A stretch of 64,000 bases of DNA from Rhodobacteraceae bacterium Araon29 (lineage in GTDB: Bacteria; Pseudomonadota; Alphaproteobacteria; Rhodobacterales; Rhodobacteraceae): the NCBI GenBank assembly GCA_039640505.1, contig CP046865.1, positions 1,727,501 to 1,791,500 of the forward strand, given 5' to 3'. Below are positions 1 through 9,391 of this stretch, piece after piece. The first letter of the stretch is position 1. Each line of letters begins with the position of its first letter. A program made the translations under genes and the position numbers. The notes under the pieces are model-generated. The model ran no database searches, had not been told where the DNA came from, and was given only the letters and a program-made list of their open reading frames with translations.

Positions 1-82
1 TACTGACATCAAAGGCAGCAGCCATTTGAGTAAAAAGTAGTAGACATAAAATACTGGCAAATGCGGTCTTATGCTGGGTCAT
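1..82 (-). CDS. Secreted protein, N-terminus only (possibly DsbA-like)
   Basis: Only the first 27 codons are in the window. They encode a typical Sec signal peptide: MTQHK, a hydrophobic stretch around SILCLLLFTQMA, then an AAAF cleavage region. It lies just downstream of the M48 protease on the same strand (about 18 bases apart), so the two are probably cotranscribed. In related Rhodobacteraceae a DsbA-family thiol oxidoreductase often follows this M48 gene. No catalytic motif is visible here, so that identity is inference from context only. Confidence 0.5.
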   Translation of the reverse strand, partial: MTQHKTAFASILCLLLFTQMAAAFDVS

Positions 83-100
83 GATTTTCCAATAGTGTTT

Positions 101-1402
101 TTATTTCAGTTGATTTGAGTTTACGATGTCTTGTGCTCTTTGCCATGGGGGGGAGCCTTGTGGCAAGAGAGACACAGCTTTTTTGGCGTGCCGCATTGCA
201 TCTTTGAGGTTGCCTTTAAGACCAAATCGTTCAGCTGTGATCAAAGACGCCATTCCTTGGTTTTCCAATTTTGCATAAGCTAAGGCCAAATCATGTAACA
301 GCGTTATGTTTTTGAAATCCATGTCATACGCCTTTTTAAGCGGTTGCAAAGCACTTTCCGTTTGCCCTGCTGCTAACAATGCACGCCCTTGACCCGCAAG
401 TATTAGTGATTGATCAGGTGCCATAGACACGGCTTTCGCATAGGCGTTGGCTGCCTGAGAAAACTGTCTATTTCGCATCAAAAGCTCTGCCTTTAGATCT
501 TGGAAAAATGGATCTGCGGGGCGAATTTTCTGAGCTTTTTCAATGGCTTTCAGCGCTTGGGTGAGCTTGCCGCGACGTGAAAAAGCGATTGCGCGTTGCA
601 TAAAGGCAATATCCTCAGAAACGGCGGTTCCAGAAGCGGCAAGTGTTCGGTCAGGATCTTGTGAAAATGCACGGGTTTTCGCGACTGCACGGGCATGCCA
701 GTAGCGCGCGTTGGGGTTGGGGCTTGTTGGCTCCTTAACCTGAGCTTGGGCTTTTGCTGACCTTAATCTATCGCGAGATAAAGGATGGGTTCTGGCGTAA
801 GGGTCTTGCCGACTGGACGCGAGGTATTCTTGACCTGAAAGATAATCAAGCACTTGCAAAGCTCCTTTCGGATCAATGCCTAATTTTGAAAAATACATTA
901 AGGCAGCTTGATCAGCTGCAATTTCCTCACTTTGTGTATGAGAGTTAAATACACGCTGAGCACTGTTTGACATTCCAATGGCTAATCCCGCCCCTAGGCC
1001 TGGGTTGTTATTTGCTTTGCCGGTTGCCAAGGCTAAGGCTAATCCAAACCGGGCTGCATTACGCGTTGCCTGCATATTTTGTTTGCGCCGGGAAAGATGC
1101 CCATTGGCAATATGGGCCACTTCATGGGCGATAACCGATTGCAACATTTCAGCGGACTCTGTTTTTAAGACCAAACCTACATTTAAAAAAATATGATGCC
1201 TATCAAACACAAAGGCGTTGAAAGCCGCATCATCAACCAACATGACTTTGACTTGGTCTGGTCTTAGTCCTGCAATTTGTAAAATAGGGCGCGCAAGTTC
1301 AGAAAATGCATGCTCTATATCCGCGTCTCGCAATAAACTTGTTGCGAAGGCCGGCGGCGCAATTGTTAAAAATGTGATTAGGATTGAAAAAGTTTTAATC
1401 AT
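101..1402 (-). CDS. M48-family zinc metalloprotease with TPR repeats (BepA-like)
   Basis: Predicted periplasmic metalloprotease of 433 aa. Residues 1-20 form a signal peptide ending in PAFA. The zinc-binding HEVAH motif is at 93-97, and a downstream EEIAADQAA segment supplies the likely third ligand. The C-terminal half (about 230-420) has helical repeats of tetratricopeptide type, as in E. coli BepA/YfgC, which degrades misfolded outer-membrane proteins and helps LptD assembly. It is divergent from the aminotransferase gene at 1467 across a 64-base gap that must hold both promoters. The family assignment is firm; the BepA-type role is inferred from domain order. Confidence 0.9.
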   Translation of the reverse strand: MIKTFSILITFLTIAPPAFATSLLRDADIEHAFSELARPILQIAGLRPDQVKVMLVDDAAFNAFVFDRHHIFLNVGLVLKTESAEMLQSVIAHEVAHIANGHLSRRKQNMQATRNAARFGLALALATGKANNNPGLGAGLAIGMSNSAQRVFNSHTQSEEIAADQAALMYFSKLGIDPKGALQVLDYLSGQEYLASSRQDPYARTHPLSRDRLRSAKAQAQVKEPTSPNPNARYWHARAVAKTRAFSQDPDRTLAASGTAVSEDIAFMQRAIAFSRRGKLTQALKAIEKAQKIRPADPFFQDLKAELLMRNRQFSQAANAYAKAVSMAPDQSLILAGQGRALLAAGQTESALQPLKKAYDMDFKNITLLHDLALAYAKLENQGMASLITAERFGLKGNLKDAMRHAKKAVSLLPQGSPPWQRAQDIVNSNQLK

Positions 1403-1466
1403 TCGTATTGACGCTGCCGTTAATTCCTTGAAGAACCTTTATATAAGACCACTTTGGGATTTGTTA

Positions 1467-2621
1467 ATGAAAAACTCAAGTCGAGGGGCTATTGATCCCT
1501 TTATTGTGATGGATGTAATGGAATCAGCTCGGCAAGCCGAGCAGAGTGGCCGCAGCATTATCCATATGGAAGTTGGGCAACCAGGAACACCTGCACCGCA
1601 GGGGGCGTTGAATAGCTTAAAAAACGATTTATTGCAGGACCCAATGGGCTATACTGTTGCAATGGGGCTTCCCGAATTGCGTCAAAAAATTGCCCATCTT
1701 TACGCTGACTGGTATAACTTAGACATCAATCCAAATCGCGTTGTTATAACTCCGGGGTCATCTGGTGCGTTCATTTTGGCGTTTACCGCTTTGTTTGATG
1801 CAGGTGACCGAGTGGGGATTGGCGCTCCTGGATATCCCAGCTACCGGCAAATTCTCAAAGCGCTTGATCTTGTGCCAGTAGATATTGAAACCCAAATGGT
1901 CAACCGCTTTCAACCGATCGCCAAAGATATTTCTGATAACGAGCTTTCAGGTTTTTTAGTTGCATCGCCGGCCAATCCAACAGGAACCATGCTGGATCGT
2001 AAGGCCCTTAGCTCATTGATCAACGAAGCCTCTGATTGCGGCGTGTCCTTTATTAGTGATGAAATTTATCATGGGTTGGAATATGAAACCAAAGCAGTCA
2101 GCGCGTTGGAAATTACGGATGACTGTTTTGTGATTAATTCGTTTTCCAAATATTTTTCAATGACTGGGTGGCGTGTTGGGTGGATGGTTGTTCCTGCAAC
2201 TCATATTCGGCAGGTCGAAAGATTGGCGCAAAATTTATTTATATGCGCCCCGCATGTAAGCCAAGTTGCCGCTTTGGCAGCTATGGACTGCAAAGATGAA
2301 TTGGCAGAAAATATCAAAGTATATGAGCAAAACAGGCAACTCATGTTAGAAGGTTTGCCCAAAGCAGGCTTTGATAAAATTTCACCTCCGGATGGTGCCT
2401 TTTATATTTATGCAGATATCAGTCGGTTTTCTCGAGATAGTCTTGGGTTTTCGCGTGAACTTCTTGATATAGCAGGGGTTGCGGTTACGCCCGGTTTGGA
2501 TTTTGATCCCAAGCGTGGCTCTACCATGTTACGGTTTTCCTATGCCCGAAGCACCGACGATATTCGCGAAGGGTTGCGCCGACTTGAAAATCACATGCGA
2601 CAACGAGGCTTTATCGAGTAA
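1467..2621 (+). CDS. Class I/II pyridoxal-phosphate aminotransferase
   Basis: Fold-type I aminotransferase of 384 aa, cytoplasmic. Visible motifs are the N-terminal HMEVGQPGTPAP segment, the cofactor-contacting SPANPTGTM stretch, the DEIYHGLEY aspartate region, and the Schiff-base lysine in NSFSKYFSMTGWRVGW. The reading frame extends upstream to 1218, but that part is antisense to the M48 gene. ATG 1467 begins a protein of normal family length. The substrate cannot be told from sequence; homologues are usually annotated as aspartate/aromatic aminotransferases. It is followed after 9 bases by the amidase gene on the same strand. Confidence 0.88.
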   Translation: MKNSSRGAIDPFIVMDVMESARQAEQSGRSIIHMEVGQPGTPAPQGALNSLKNDLLQDPMGYTVAMGLPELRQKIAHLYADWYNLDINPNRVVITPGSSGAFILAFTALFDAGDRVGIGAPGYPSYRQILKALDLVPVDIETQMVNRFQPIAKDISDNELSGFLVASPANPTGTMLDRKALSSLINEASDCGVSFISDEIYHGLEYETKAVSALEITDDCFVINSFSKYFSMTGWRVGWMVVPATHIRQVERLAQNLFICAPHVSQVAALAAMDCKDELAENIKVYEQNRQLMLEGLPKAGFDKISPPDGAFYIYADISRFSRDSLGFSRELLDIAGVAVTPGLDFDPKRGSTMLRFSYARSTDDIREGLRRLENHMRQRGFIE

Positions 2622-2630
2622 AAGCAACAT

Positions 2631-3866
2631 ATGAGATATTTAAACTGGCCTGCATTGGCTTTGAACTTTCTTTTGACGGTTTGTGCCGTCGGCTCTGCTT
2701 CGTCCTCGGATATAAACTCTGCCTTGGCACGGGTGGATGCGAAAAACTCATCTATTGATGATATTTTATGGGGGCAGGTTCGACTGCAGCTTTCGCTGTC
2801 ACAAGGGGTGCCTTACCGTGTCTATACTATAATTGAGCCTAATCGCGTTGTATTAGAGTTTAATAGAGCCATCATAGATGACATCGCTATGGATAAAGTA
2901 AACCACAGCGATAAAATTGACTCGGTTGAAGTCATGGTTTCGGCAGAAGGTTGGAATCAGCTTATTTTGACTACCAAACAACCGCTTATAGTTTTTTCAG
3001 TTGAAACTAAGGTCCCTGATGACGGTTCAAGCGCCACGCTAGATTTGGTTTTGGTACCGGTTACTCAAACGGAATTTGAGACAAACTCTAAACCGGTGCA
3101 GGCTAGAAAAGCAGAACCAATATCCCAACCTGCGACACTGCCTGGCAAAGAAACAATAAACGGAAAGTTACGCATTGCTATTGATCCCGGCCATGGAGGC
3201 ATAGACCCGGGTGCGCAAGTTCAAGGGATTGAAGAATCTGATCTGATGTTGAGCTTAGCGCGAGATATCAAGGAAAGTCTTCTGAGAAACGATAATATCG
3301 AGGTAACACTTACGCGCGTAGAAGACATTTTTGTCTCTTTGGAGGAGCGGGTTAGATTGGCCAACTCGTTTCAGGCGGATATTTTCATTTCATTGCATGC
3401 AGACGCAGTGACTGAAGGGGTTGCGCGCGGTGCCACAGTTTATACACTTTCAGAAGAGGCCACCGATAAAGCCAGTGCAGCTTTGGTAGCCCGTCATGAT
3501 CATGATCAATTAATTTCCGGTCTGGATCTAAGTGGTGCAGAGGGCGCAGTTACGGATGTATTGATAGATCTTGCGCGTTTGGATAATGGGCCGCGGTCTA
3601 AAGAGTTGGCTTTGTCTGTTGTCTCAGGGCTTAAAGAGGCACTTGGTCAGGTCAATGCGAAACCCTATCGAGAGGCCGGCTTTTCCGTACTCAAAGCAGC
3701 AGATATTCCATCAATTTTAATCGAGGCAGGATTTATGTCGACCAAGTCCGAATTGCAGAATTTGCAAGATGAAGCTTGGCGTCAGCTATTTGCAGAAGGT
3801 GTGCGAATTGGTGTTTTGAATTGGTTGGCCAAGGATGAGACGAGCAGGGCGTTGCGACGGCAATAG
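2631..3866 (+). CDS. amiC: N-acetylmuramoyl-L-alanine amidase (AmiC-type)
   Basis: Periplasmic cell-wall hydrolase of 411 aa that cleaves the amide bond between MurNAc and the stem peptide during septum splitting. Residues 1-25 look like a signal peptide. Next comes an AMIN-type beta domain (about 45-145) that targets the septum, a linker, and an Amidase_3 catalytic domain from about 180. The zinc and catalytic motifs are all present: DPGHGGIDPGA, the EESDL glutamate, SLHADA and LIEAGFMS. It starts 9 bases after the aminotransferase and precedes the PBP1A gene. Pairing with a peptidoglycan synthase suggests shared envelope functions. Confidence 0.92.
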   Translation: MRYLNWPALALNFLLTVCAVGSASSSDINSALARVDAKNSSIDDILWGQVRLQLSLSQGVPYRVYTIIEPNRVVLEFNRAIIDDIAMDKVNHSDKIDSVEVMVSAEGWNQLILTTKQPLIVFSVETKVPDDGSSATLDLVLVPVTQTEFETNSKPVQARKAEPISQPATLPGKETINGKLRIAIDPGHGGIDPGAQVQGIEESDLMLSLARDIKESLLRNDNIEVTLTRVEDIFVSLEERVRLANSFQADIFISLHADAVTEGVARGATVYTLSEEATDKASAALVARHDHDQLISGLDLSGAEGAVTDVLIDLARLDNGPRSKELALSVVSGLKEALGQVNAKPYREAGFSVLKAADIPSILIEAGFMSTKSELQNLQDEAWRQLFAEGVRIGVLNWLAKDETSRALRRQ

Positions 3867-3957
3867 TTGGACATGTTTTGTTGATAGCAGCGCTTCCCTT
3901 TTGACGCTGGTTAAAACCGCGCGTATATGGAAAGCGCAAAGGTAATAGGAGCGGGAT

Positions 3958-6507
3958 TTGCTCAGGAGCATTTTATCCTTTTTTGGCGGTGTGTTCACCT
4001 TTATCACGATGGGTTTTTTTGGTGCTGTCTTAACCCTCGGTGCGGTGTTTTGGATGTATGGCCGTGATTTACCTTCGCATGCATCCTTAGCCCAATATAA
4101 GCCTCCCACGATTAGCCGGATTTATTCTGGTGAAGGCAAGCTGATAGATGAATTTGCCCGCGAACGCCGGTTGTTTACCGCTGCTGAAGATATCCCGCTT
4201 AGCATAAAGCAAGCCTTTATTTCCGCTGAAGATAAAAACTTCTATTCCCATCCCGGATATGATTTGCGCGGAATTATTGCCGCCGCTGTCGATGCCGCGC
4301 GTTCAAGAGGTCGTAATGTACGCGGCGCCTCTACTATTACACAGCAAGTAATGAAGAATTTCTTACTAGATGGTTCGCGGCGAGCAGAACGAAAGATTAA
4401 GGAAATTATCCTTGCCACGCGAATAGAACGTACTTTGGACAAAGAGAAAATCCTTGAGCTCTATTTGAATGAAATTTTTCTGGGTCAAAATTCTTTTGGG
4501 GTTACAGCCGCCGCTCAGACTTATTTTAATAAGACCCTTGGCGAATTGGCGCCACATGAGGCTGCATTTTTAGCCGCGCTGCCAAAAGCACCATCGGATT
4601 TTCACCCCGTAAGGCGCAAAAAACGCCTTTTGCAGCGGCGTAATTATGTTCTTCGGGAAATGTGGCAAAATGGCTATCTTGATGAGGACAGCTTTCTTAG
4701 TGAAAAAGTGCAACCTTTGAAGTCCGTGCAAAATGGAGATTTTGCAAGCTTTAAGGCAGCTCTTCCAGCACGTGATTACTTTACGGATGAAATTCGTCGA
4801 CAACTAAGCCGTGATTTTGGAGAAGAAGAGTTTTTTACTGGTGGGATGACTGTGCGCGCAACAGTTGATCCAGAAATGCAAGCCAGAGCTACACTCGCCT
4901 TGCAGCGCTCACTTGAAAAATATGATCGTGACCAAGGTATTTGGCATGGCACGGGGCTTTCGCTGGACGCAGATATTTTGCGCGACGAGGAAAGGTGGCG
5001 TGATGCATTGTCTGCTCTTTCACTACCGCGACGAATTATGCTTGACGGACAATGGCATCCCGCCGTTGTTCTGCGGCTCGGACCGAAATCTGTGCGCATT
5101 GGAATTGAAGGCGTAGAGGACGACGAAGATGGTCACTGGATCCCGTCTAGGGATGTTCAATGGGCATCAAAAGCCGTTGAAGGTGATGAACTGGGTCCCA
5201 AAGCAAAAGTCGCAAGTGATTTGCTAAGTCTTGGCGATGTGGTGCTTGTGAGAGCTTTGATTAACGACGAAGGTGAATTTGATCGTTGGTCTTTACGGCA
5301 AGTCAGTCAAGTCCAAGGGGCCTTTATGGCGATGGATGTCAATACTGGCCGGGTCATCGCCATTCAGGGTGGATTTTCTTATGAAGATTCAGTCTATAAT
5401 CGCGCAACGCAGGCTGACCGCCAACCGGGATCAAGCTTCAAGCCCTTCGTTTATGCCTCTGCCTTGGATAATGGATACACACCTGCTGCCATTGTGATTG
5501 ATGCGCCTATCGAAATCGATACTCCACAAGGTCTTTGGACACCCAAAAATTCCTCTAGTAAATTCTATGGACCAACCCCATTGCGCACCGGAATTGAACG
5601 ATCACGAAATTTAATGACCATCCGTTTGGCCCGTGAAATCGGGATGGAAGTGATTGGTGAATATGCCGAAAAATTCGGAGTATACGATAACATGCGACCG
5701 TTTTTGGCTAATTCCCTTGGCGCAGAAGAAACAACGCTCTATCGCATGGTCGCCGCTTACGCAATGTTTGCCAACGGTGGTGAACGGGTCGAGCCAACGA
5801 TGGTTGATAGGGTGCAAGACCGCTTCGGAGAAACGGTGTATCGTCATGACCCAAGGGAGTGTTATGAGTGTGCATATGACAGCTTACCGCTCGGACGAGC
5901 GCCGATGATTGTTTCCAACCGGGAACGGGTTATGGATGCCTTTACGGCCTATCAATTGACATCAATGATGCAGGGCGTTGTGGAGCGTGGCACAGCAAAA
6001 TGGACGGTCAACTTACCAGTGCCGACGGCCGGCAAAACGGGCACGACGAATGAAGCAAAAGATGTTTGGTTTGTTGGCTTTACAAGCAATATAGCGGCTG
6101 GGTGTTATATCGGGCATGATTTGCCAAAACCGTTGGGCAAAGGGTCTTCTGGCGGTGGTATGTGCGGACCTGTGTTTAATGAATTTATGGAGTTTGCCAC
6201 ACAGAAATTCGGCGGAGGAGATTTCAAAGTGCCCGAGGGCGGGCAGTTCATAAACATTGATCGCTTTACAGGATCTCGGCTTCCAGAGGACGTCGAAGGT
6301 GATAATGTTGTTGCCGAGTATTTTCGCGATGGTCAAGAACCTGTTTTTGGTATTGCATATGATGGTGGTTTTGTTATGGGCAGCGATTTTGATATTATCG
6401 ATCCAGAAGAAGCAATTGCCCGCGAAGTAACAACATCATCTGGACAAAAGACAATAGTTGGACCAAAGGCCAGCGTCGGTAGTCTTAGCTCTGGTGGGCT
6501 TTATTGA
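3958..6507 (+). CDS. mrcA: Penicillin-binding protein 1A (bifunctional transglycosylase/transpeptidase)
   Basis: Class A PBP of 849 aa that polymerises glycan strands and cross-links peptides. An N-terminal membrane anchor (about 5-30) is followed by the GT51 domain with EDKNFYSHPGYD and RGASTITQQVMKNF. An OB-like insert lies between the domains. The transpeptidase domain carries the serine in QPGSSFKPF, the SRN triad and KTGTT. The start is TTG at 3958, supported by a TAGGAG ribosome site about 8 bases upstream and by the expected basic-plus-hydrophobic N-terminus; no ATG fits. Length and domain order are typical of alphaproteobacterial PBP1A. Confidence 0.95.
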   Translation: MLRSILSFFGGVFTFITMGFFGAVLTLGAVFWMYGRDLPSHASLAQYKPPTISRIYSGEGKLIDEFARERRLFTAAEDIPLSIKQAFISAEDKNFYSHPGYDLRGIIAAAVDAARSRGRNVRGASTITQQVMKNFLLDGSRRAERKIKEIILATRIERTLDKEKILELYLNEIFLGQNSFGVTAAAQTYFNKTLGELAPHEAAFLAALPKAPSDFHPVRRKKRLLQRRNYVLREMWQNGYLDEDSFLSEKVQPLKSVQNGDFASFKAALPARDYFTDEIRRQLSRDFGEEEFFTGGMTVRATVDPEMQARATLALQRSLEKYDRDQGIWHGTGLSLDADILRDEERWRDALSALSLPRRIMLDGQWHPAVVLRLGPKSVRIGIEGVEDDEDGHWIPSRDVQWASKAVEGDELGPKAKVASDLLSLGDVVLVRALINDEGEFDRWSLRQVSQVQGAFMAMDVNTGRVIAIQGGFSYEDSVYNRATQADRQPGSSFKPFVYASALDNGYTPAAIVIDAPIEIDTPQGLWTPKNSSSKFYGPTPLRTGIERSRNLMTIRLAREIGMEVIGEYAEKFGVYDNMRPFLANSLGAEETTLYRMVAAYAMFANGGERVEPTMVDRVQDRFGETVYRHDPRECYECAYDSLPLGRAPMIVSNRERVMDAFTAYQLTSMMQGVVERGTAKWTVNLPVPTAGKTGTTNEAKDVWFVGFTSNIAAGCYIGHDLPKPLGKGSSGGGMCGPVFNEFMEFATQKFGGGDFKVPEGGQFINIDRFTGSRLPEDVEGDNVVAEYFRDGQEPVFGIAYDGGFVMGSDFDIIDPEEAIAREVTTSSGQKTIVGPKASVGSLSSGGLY

Positions 6508-6736
6508 ATTCATATTGCTAAACCTTCTGTAAAAGCTGTGATTTTATGCTCAATTTCGGTGACCTCTATATATCGTGATCATTTGCAAAAGATTGGAGCA
6601 ATCTGATCTTATAACGCAGCATTGTAGGTCCTACCACGCTGGACACGATAGCCTGTATAGCAAGAGCGTCATGTTTGCTTGCCACGCCAGTATGGCTCAT
6701 ATATGACCGCTCCCATAGCTTTTAATAGGAACCAAA

Positions 6737-7864
6737 ATGCGCGCCGATATTCAAAATATTGTCAATGAGATCAACAAATCACTGGCTCTTTTGCGACAGC
6801 GCATGGATTGGGAGAGCGTTGCCCATCGGCTCGAAGAGTTCAATGCCCGTGTAGAAAACCCGGATCTTTGGAATGATCCTGAAAAGGCACAAAAGCTTAT
6901 GCGCGAACGACAATCTTTGGTCGATTCAGTGTCCGTTCATGACAGCATTCAGCAAGAGCTAAACGATCATATCGAACTGATTGAGCTGGGCGAAATGGAA
7001 GATGACGCCGAGGTTGTGGGTGAGGCCGAAGACGCGCTTTCAGCTTTGGTCAAAAAAGCTGCTGCAAAAGAGCTTGAGGCACTGCTAAATGGTGAGGCTG
7101 ATGCCAACGACACCTTTCTTGAGGTTCACTCAGGGGCAGGGGGCACTGAAAGCTGTGACTGGGCGTCAATGCTGGCGCGGATGTATATCCGATGGGCCGA
7201 AAGATCTGGCTATAAGGTCGAAATGCAATCAGAAACTCCAGGCGAAGAAGCCGGCATAAAATCAGTCACTTACAAAGTCAGCGGACATAACGCGTATGGC
7301 TGGTTGAAATCGGAAAGCGGGGTGCATCGCTTGGTCCGAATTTCACCCTTTGACAGCGCTGCAAAAAGGCATACCTCTTTTTGCTCGGTCTGGGTGTATC
7401 CGGTCGTTGATGACAATATCGAGATCGAGGTTAATCCCGCTGATATCCGCATTGATACCTACCGCTCATCCGGGGCTGGAGGGCAGCACGTTAACACCAC
7501 AGATTCTGCGGTGCGGATCACGCATCATCCGACTGGGATTGTGGTGACCAGCTCGGAAAAATCTCAGCATCAAAACCGTGATATTGCGATGAAGGCATTG
7601 AAATCACGGCTTTATCAGCTTGAGCTGGATCGGCGCAATGCAGCCATTAATGACGCGCATGAGAGCAAAGGGGATGCTGGCTGGGGCAATCAAATCCGCT
7701 CTTATGTTTTGCAGCCTTATCAGATGGTTAAAGACTTACGCACCAATTATGAAACCTCTGATACCAAAGGCGTTCTGGACGGCGATCTTGATGCGTTTAT
7801 GGCCGCTACACTGGCGATGGATGTCTCTGGTAAGTCCCGCGCCGAAGCCACGGCCCAAGACTAA
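6737..7864 (+). CDS. prfB: Peptide chain release factor 2
   Basis: Class I release factor of 375 aa that reads UGA/UAA stops and triggers peptidyl-tRNA hydrolysis. The SPF codon-recognition tripeptide is at 203-205 and the universal GGQ loop at 248-250. The reading frame is uninterrupted: the region that holds the autoregulatory +1 frameshift in E. coli prfB reads through as LLRQRMDWESV, so there is no recoding here. The 229-base upstream gap after the PBP1A gene contains no gene that I can see and probably holds the promoter. Confidence 0.97.
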   Translation: MRADIQNIVNEINKSLALLRQRMDWESVAHRLEEFNARVENPDLWNDPEKAQKLMRERQSLVDSVSVHDSIQQELNDHIELIELGEMEDDAEVVGEAEDALSALVKKAAAKELEALLNGEADANDTFLEVHSGAGGTESCDWASMLARMYIRWAERSGYKVEMQSETPGEEAGIKSVTYKVSGHNAYGWLKSESGVHRLVRISPFDSAAKRHTSFCSVWVYPVVDDNIEIEVNPADIRIDTYRSSGAGGQHVNTTDSAVRITHHPTGIVVTSSEKSQHQNRDIAMKALKSRLYQLELDRRNAAINDAHESKGDAGWGNQIRSYVLQPYQMVKDLRTNYETSDTKGVLDGDLDAFMAATLAMDVSGKSRAEATAQD

Positions 7865-8084
7865 AACAGCCAAAATCCCATGTCTTTATTACGTCTGTAT
7901 TGCAGCAGTATCGCGGCAGAGGCGTTTTTGCCCTGCGCATCCTGTTTTAAGCGCCACATACGCTTTAATCTGCCGGTAAATACTCTGGTAAACCGTCAGC
8001 GCTAAAGTCCGGGCCCATTGCTTTTTACTCTGGGAGCGCATAGCTCTAGAGGATCAAGTTTATAGTCATTTTAGGATAAATATT

Positions 8085-8261
8085 ATGTCGAAGGATTGGA
8101 AGAAATACGAAGGCGTGACCTCGGTTCAAATTGGCGGATCCAGTTTGTGGTTCGTGCTCTGGCTGTTTACCATTGGCTATGCAAAGCTTGGATTCTGGTC
8201 TGGGGTCTTGGCAATAGCACTTTGGCCCTATTATATTGGGGCGCATCTTGCGGCACATTAA
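8085..8261 (+). CDS. Small predicted membrane protein, 58 aa
   Basis: Short open frame beginning MSKDWKKYEG and ending GAHLAAH. It has a polar N-terminus followed by two hydrophobic segments (about 19-32 and 36-52) rich in Trp, Tyr and Phe, consistent with a two-helix inner-membrane hairpin. An AGGATAAATATT stretch just upstream could provide a ribosome site. It lies alone between prfB and a convergent secreted-protein gene. I do not recognise the family. The organised hydrophobicity and clean start and stop make it a likely real gene. Confidence 0.55.
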   Translation: MSKDWKKYEGVTSVQIGGSSLWFVLWLFTIGYAKLGFWSGVLAIALWPYYIGAHLAAH

Positions 8262-8390
8262 GGCAAGCTGTTTGTCTATGGGTTGTGGTCTGTGGCTCGG
8301 CTGAAAGAAAGCATTGTCCGAATTACTGCACTTGTTGCATCTGTTTTTAATAGCTCACACCAGTATCAATCATAGCTTAGTTTTATAGCA

Positions 8391-8942
8391 TCACCAAAAA
8401 AGCGTCAGTTTAGCCATATGTGCCAGAAACGTATCTGCCGTGCCATTTGGTAAAGTTGTGCCATCCTCTATCAATATTATTGTGCGCAAAAGTTCTGGTC
8501 CAAATGACTTTTCATTGTAGAAAAAGATAGTTTCGATTTCTTTGTGATCTGCAAACTCTTGTTCTGAACGAAATCCTTTTAGCGCGTTGCCGCGAAGACT
8601 GATTGCGTAAGTTTCCAAGCACCTGCCATTGTGTCGGGTTACAAGGTTCATACAATAGACTTTGCGCTCTGAAAGATATCTTTCTGGTAAGGAGCTGTAA
8701 TTCTCTGCCGTGTAAGGAGACACAATTTCTAGGTGCGCTGAAATGGCCTTGTCGCAAGCTATACAGCTATATTTAATAGAATTTTCTAGGACTTCAGCCT
8801 GCCAAACCTCATCTTTCTCTAGATTCTCAAAAAGGTAGGAGTCAGTAAGGCGCGAAAGTTGACGCTCTTCTGCGTATGCATAAGTTCCAACAAAAATGGA
8901 TAAGATAAAAGTCAAACAAAGTACTTTTGCCGTTGTCTTCAT
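8391..8942 (-). CDS. Hypothetical secreted protein, cysteine-containing
   Basis: A 183-aa protein with a signal peptide (MKTTAKVL, a hydrophobic core, cleavage near AYAEE). The mature part has a CIACDKA motif and further cysteines in KVYCMNL and NGRCLE, consistent with disulfides in the periplasm. It ends with a hydrophobic KLTLFW. ATG 8942 is preferred over GTG 8951 because GGTGA lies 6 bases upstream. No family is recognised. It is AT-rich relative to its neighbours and flanked by long non-coding DNA, so it may be a lineage-specific acquisition. Confidence 0.6.
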   Translation of the reverse strand: MKTTAKVLCLTFILSIFVGTYAYAEERQLSRLTDSYLFENLEKDEVWQAEVLENSIKYSCIACDKAISAHLEIVSPYTAENYSSLPERYLSERKVYCMNLVTRHNGRCLETYAISLRGNALKGFRSEQEFADHKEIETIFFYNEKSFGPELLRTIILIEDGTTLPNGTADTFLAHMAKLTLFW

Positions 8943-9391
8943 TTTATTCACCAGTATTCTTTTACAGCACAGTAGCTTGCAGGTGATTTTTGTTCAAATC
9001 AATTTCGGTTTTACCGTGAAAAACAATGCCCTTATTGGCAAAGGCTATTAAAAAAGTAGGACTACCGACGGCAGCTGTGCCTGCAAAAGTTATGCGCCAG
9101 AGGAAGGCTCTGCTGTCATAGAGATCATTGAAAGAAGATTTTTAAAAGTACTTTACATTTTTTCTTATGACTTTTGCTTTGGTTGATTTTTTGCATCCTA
9201 TTATTGCTTTAAGCGTATTAGGTTTAGGCTAGGAAATAGGTTATTTCAAAATCTGCCAAATTGTAGTGCTTTTTTTACCGGTAACGGAGCGGGGCAAGTG
9301 TTTTCTGTGCGCTTCGTTTTAAAAAGATGACTAAAGAACTTGTTTAATACCTGATTTTAACCAAGGATTGTACAAAAGTTCCGAGGTGGTC
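8943..9391. other. AT-rich intergenic stretch upstream of the amidase gene
   Basis: About 450 bases without a convincing gene. It lies between the divergent secreted-protein gene and the amidase gene and probably contains both promoters. A perfect 10-base palindrome TTACCGGTAA at 9275-9284 is the only organised site seen and could be an operator. A 31-codon open frame at 9026-9121 shows no supporting signal. Confidence 0.5.

Noticed and set aside
6737-6830. Programmed +1 frameshift in prfB
   Set aside because: The frame is continuous from the start through the site where E. coli has the internal TGA.
9026-9121. 31-codon open frame upstream of the amidase
   Set aside because: No ribosome site, and its size is expected by chance.
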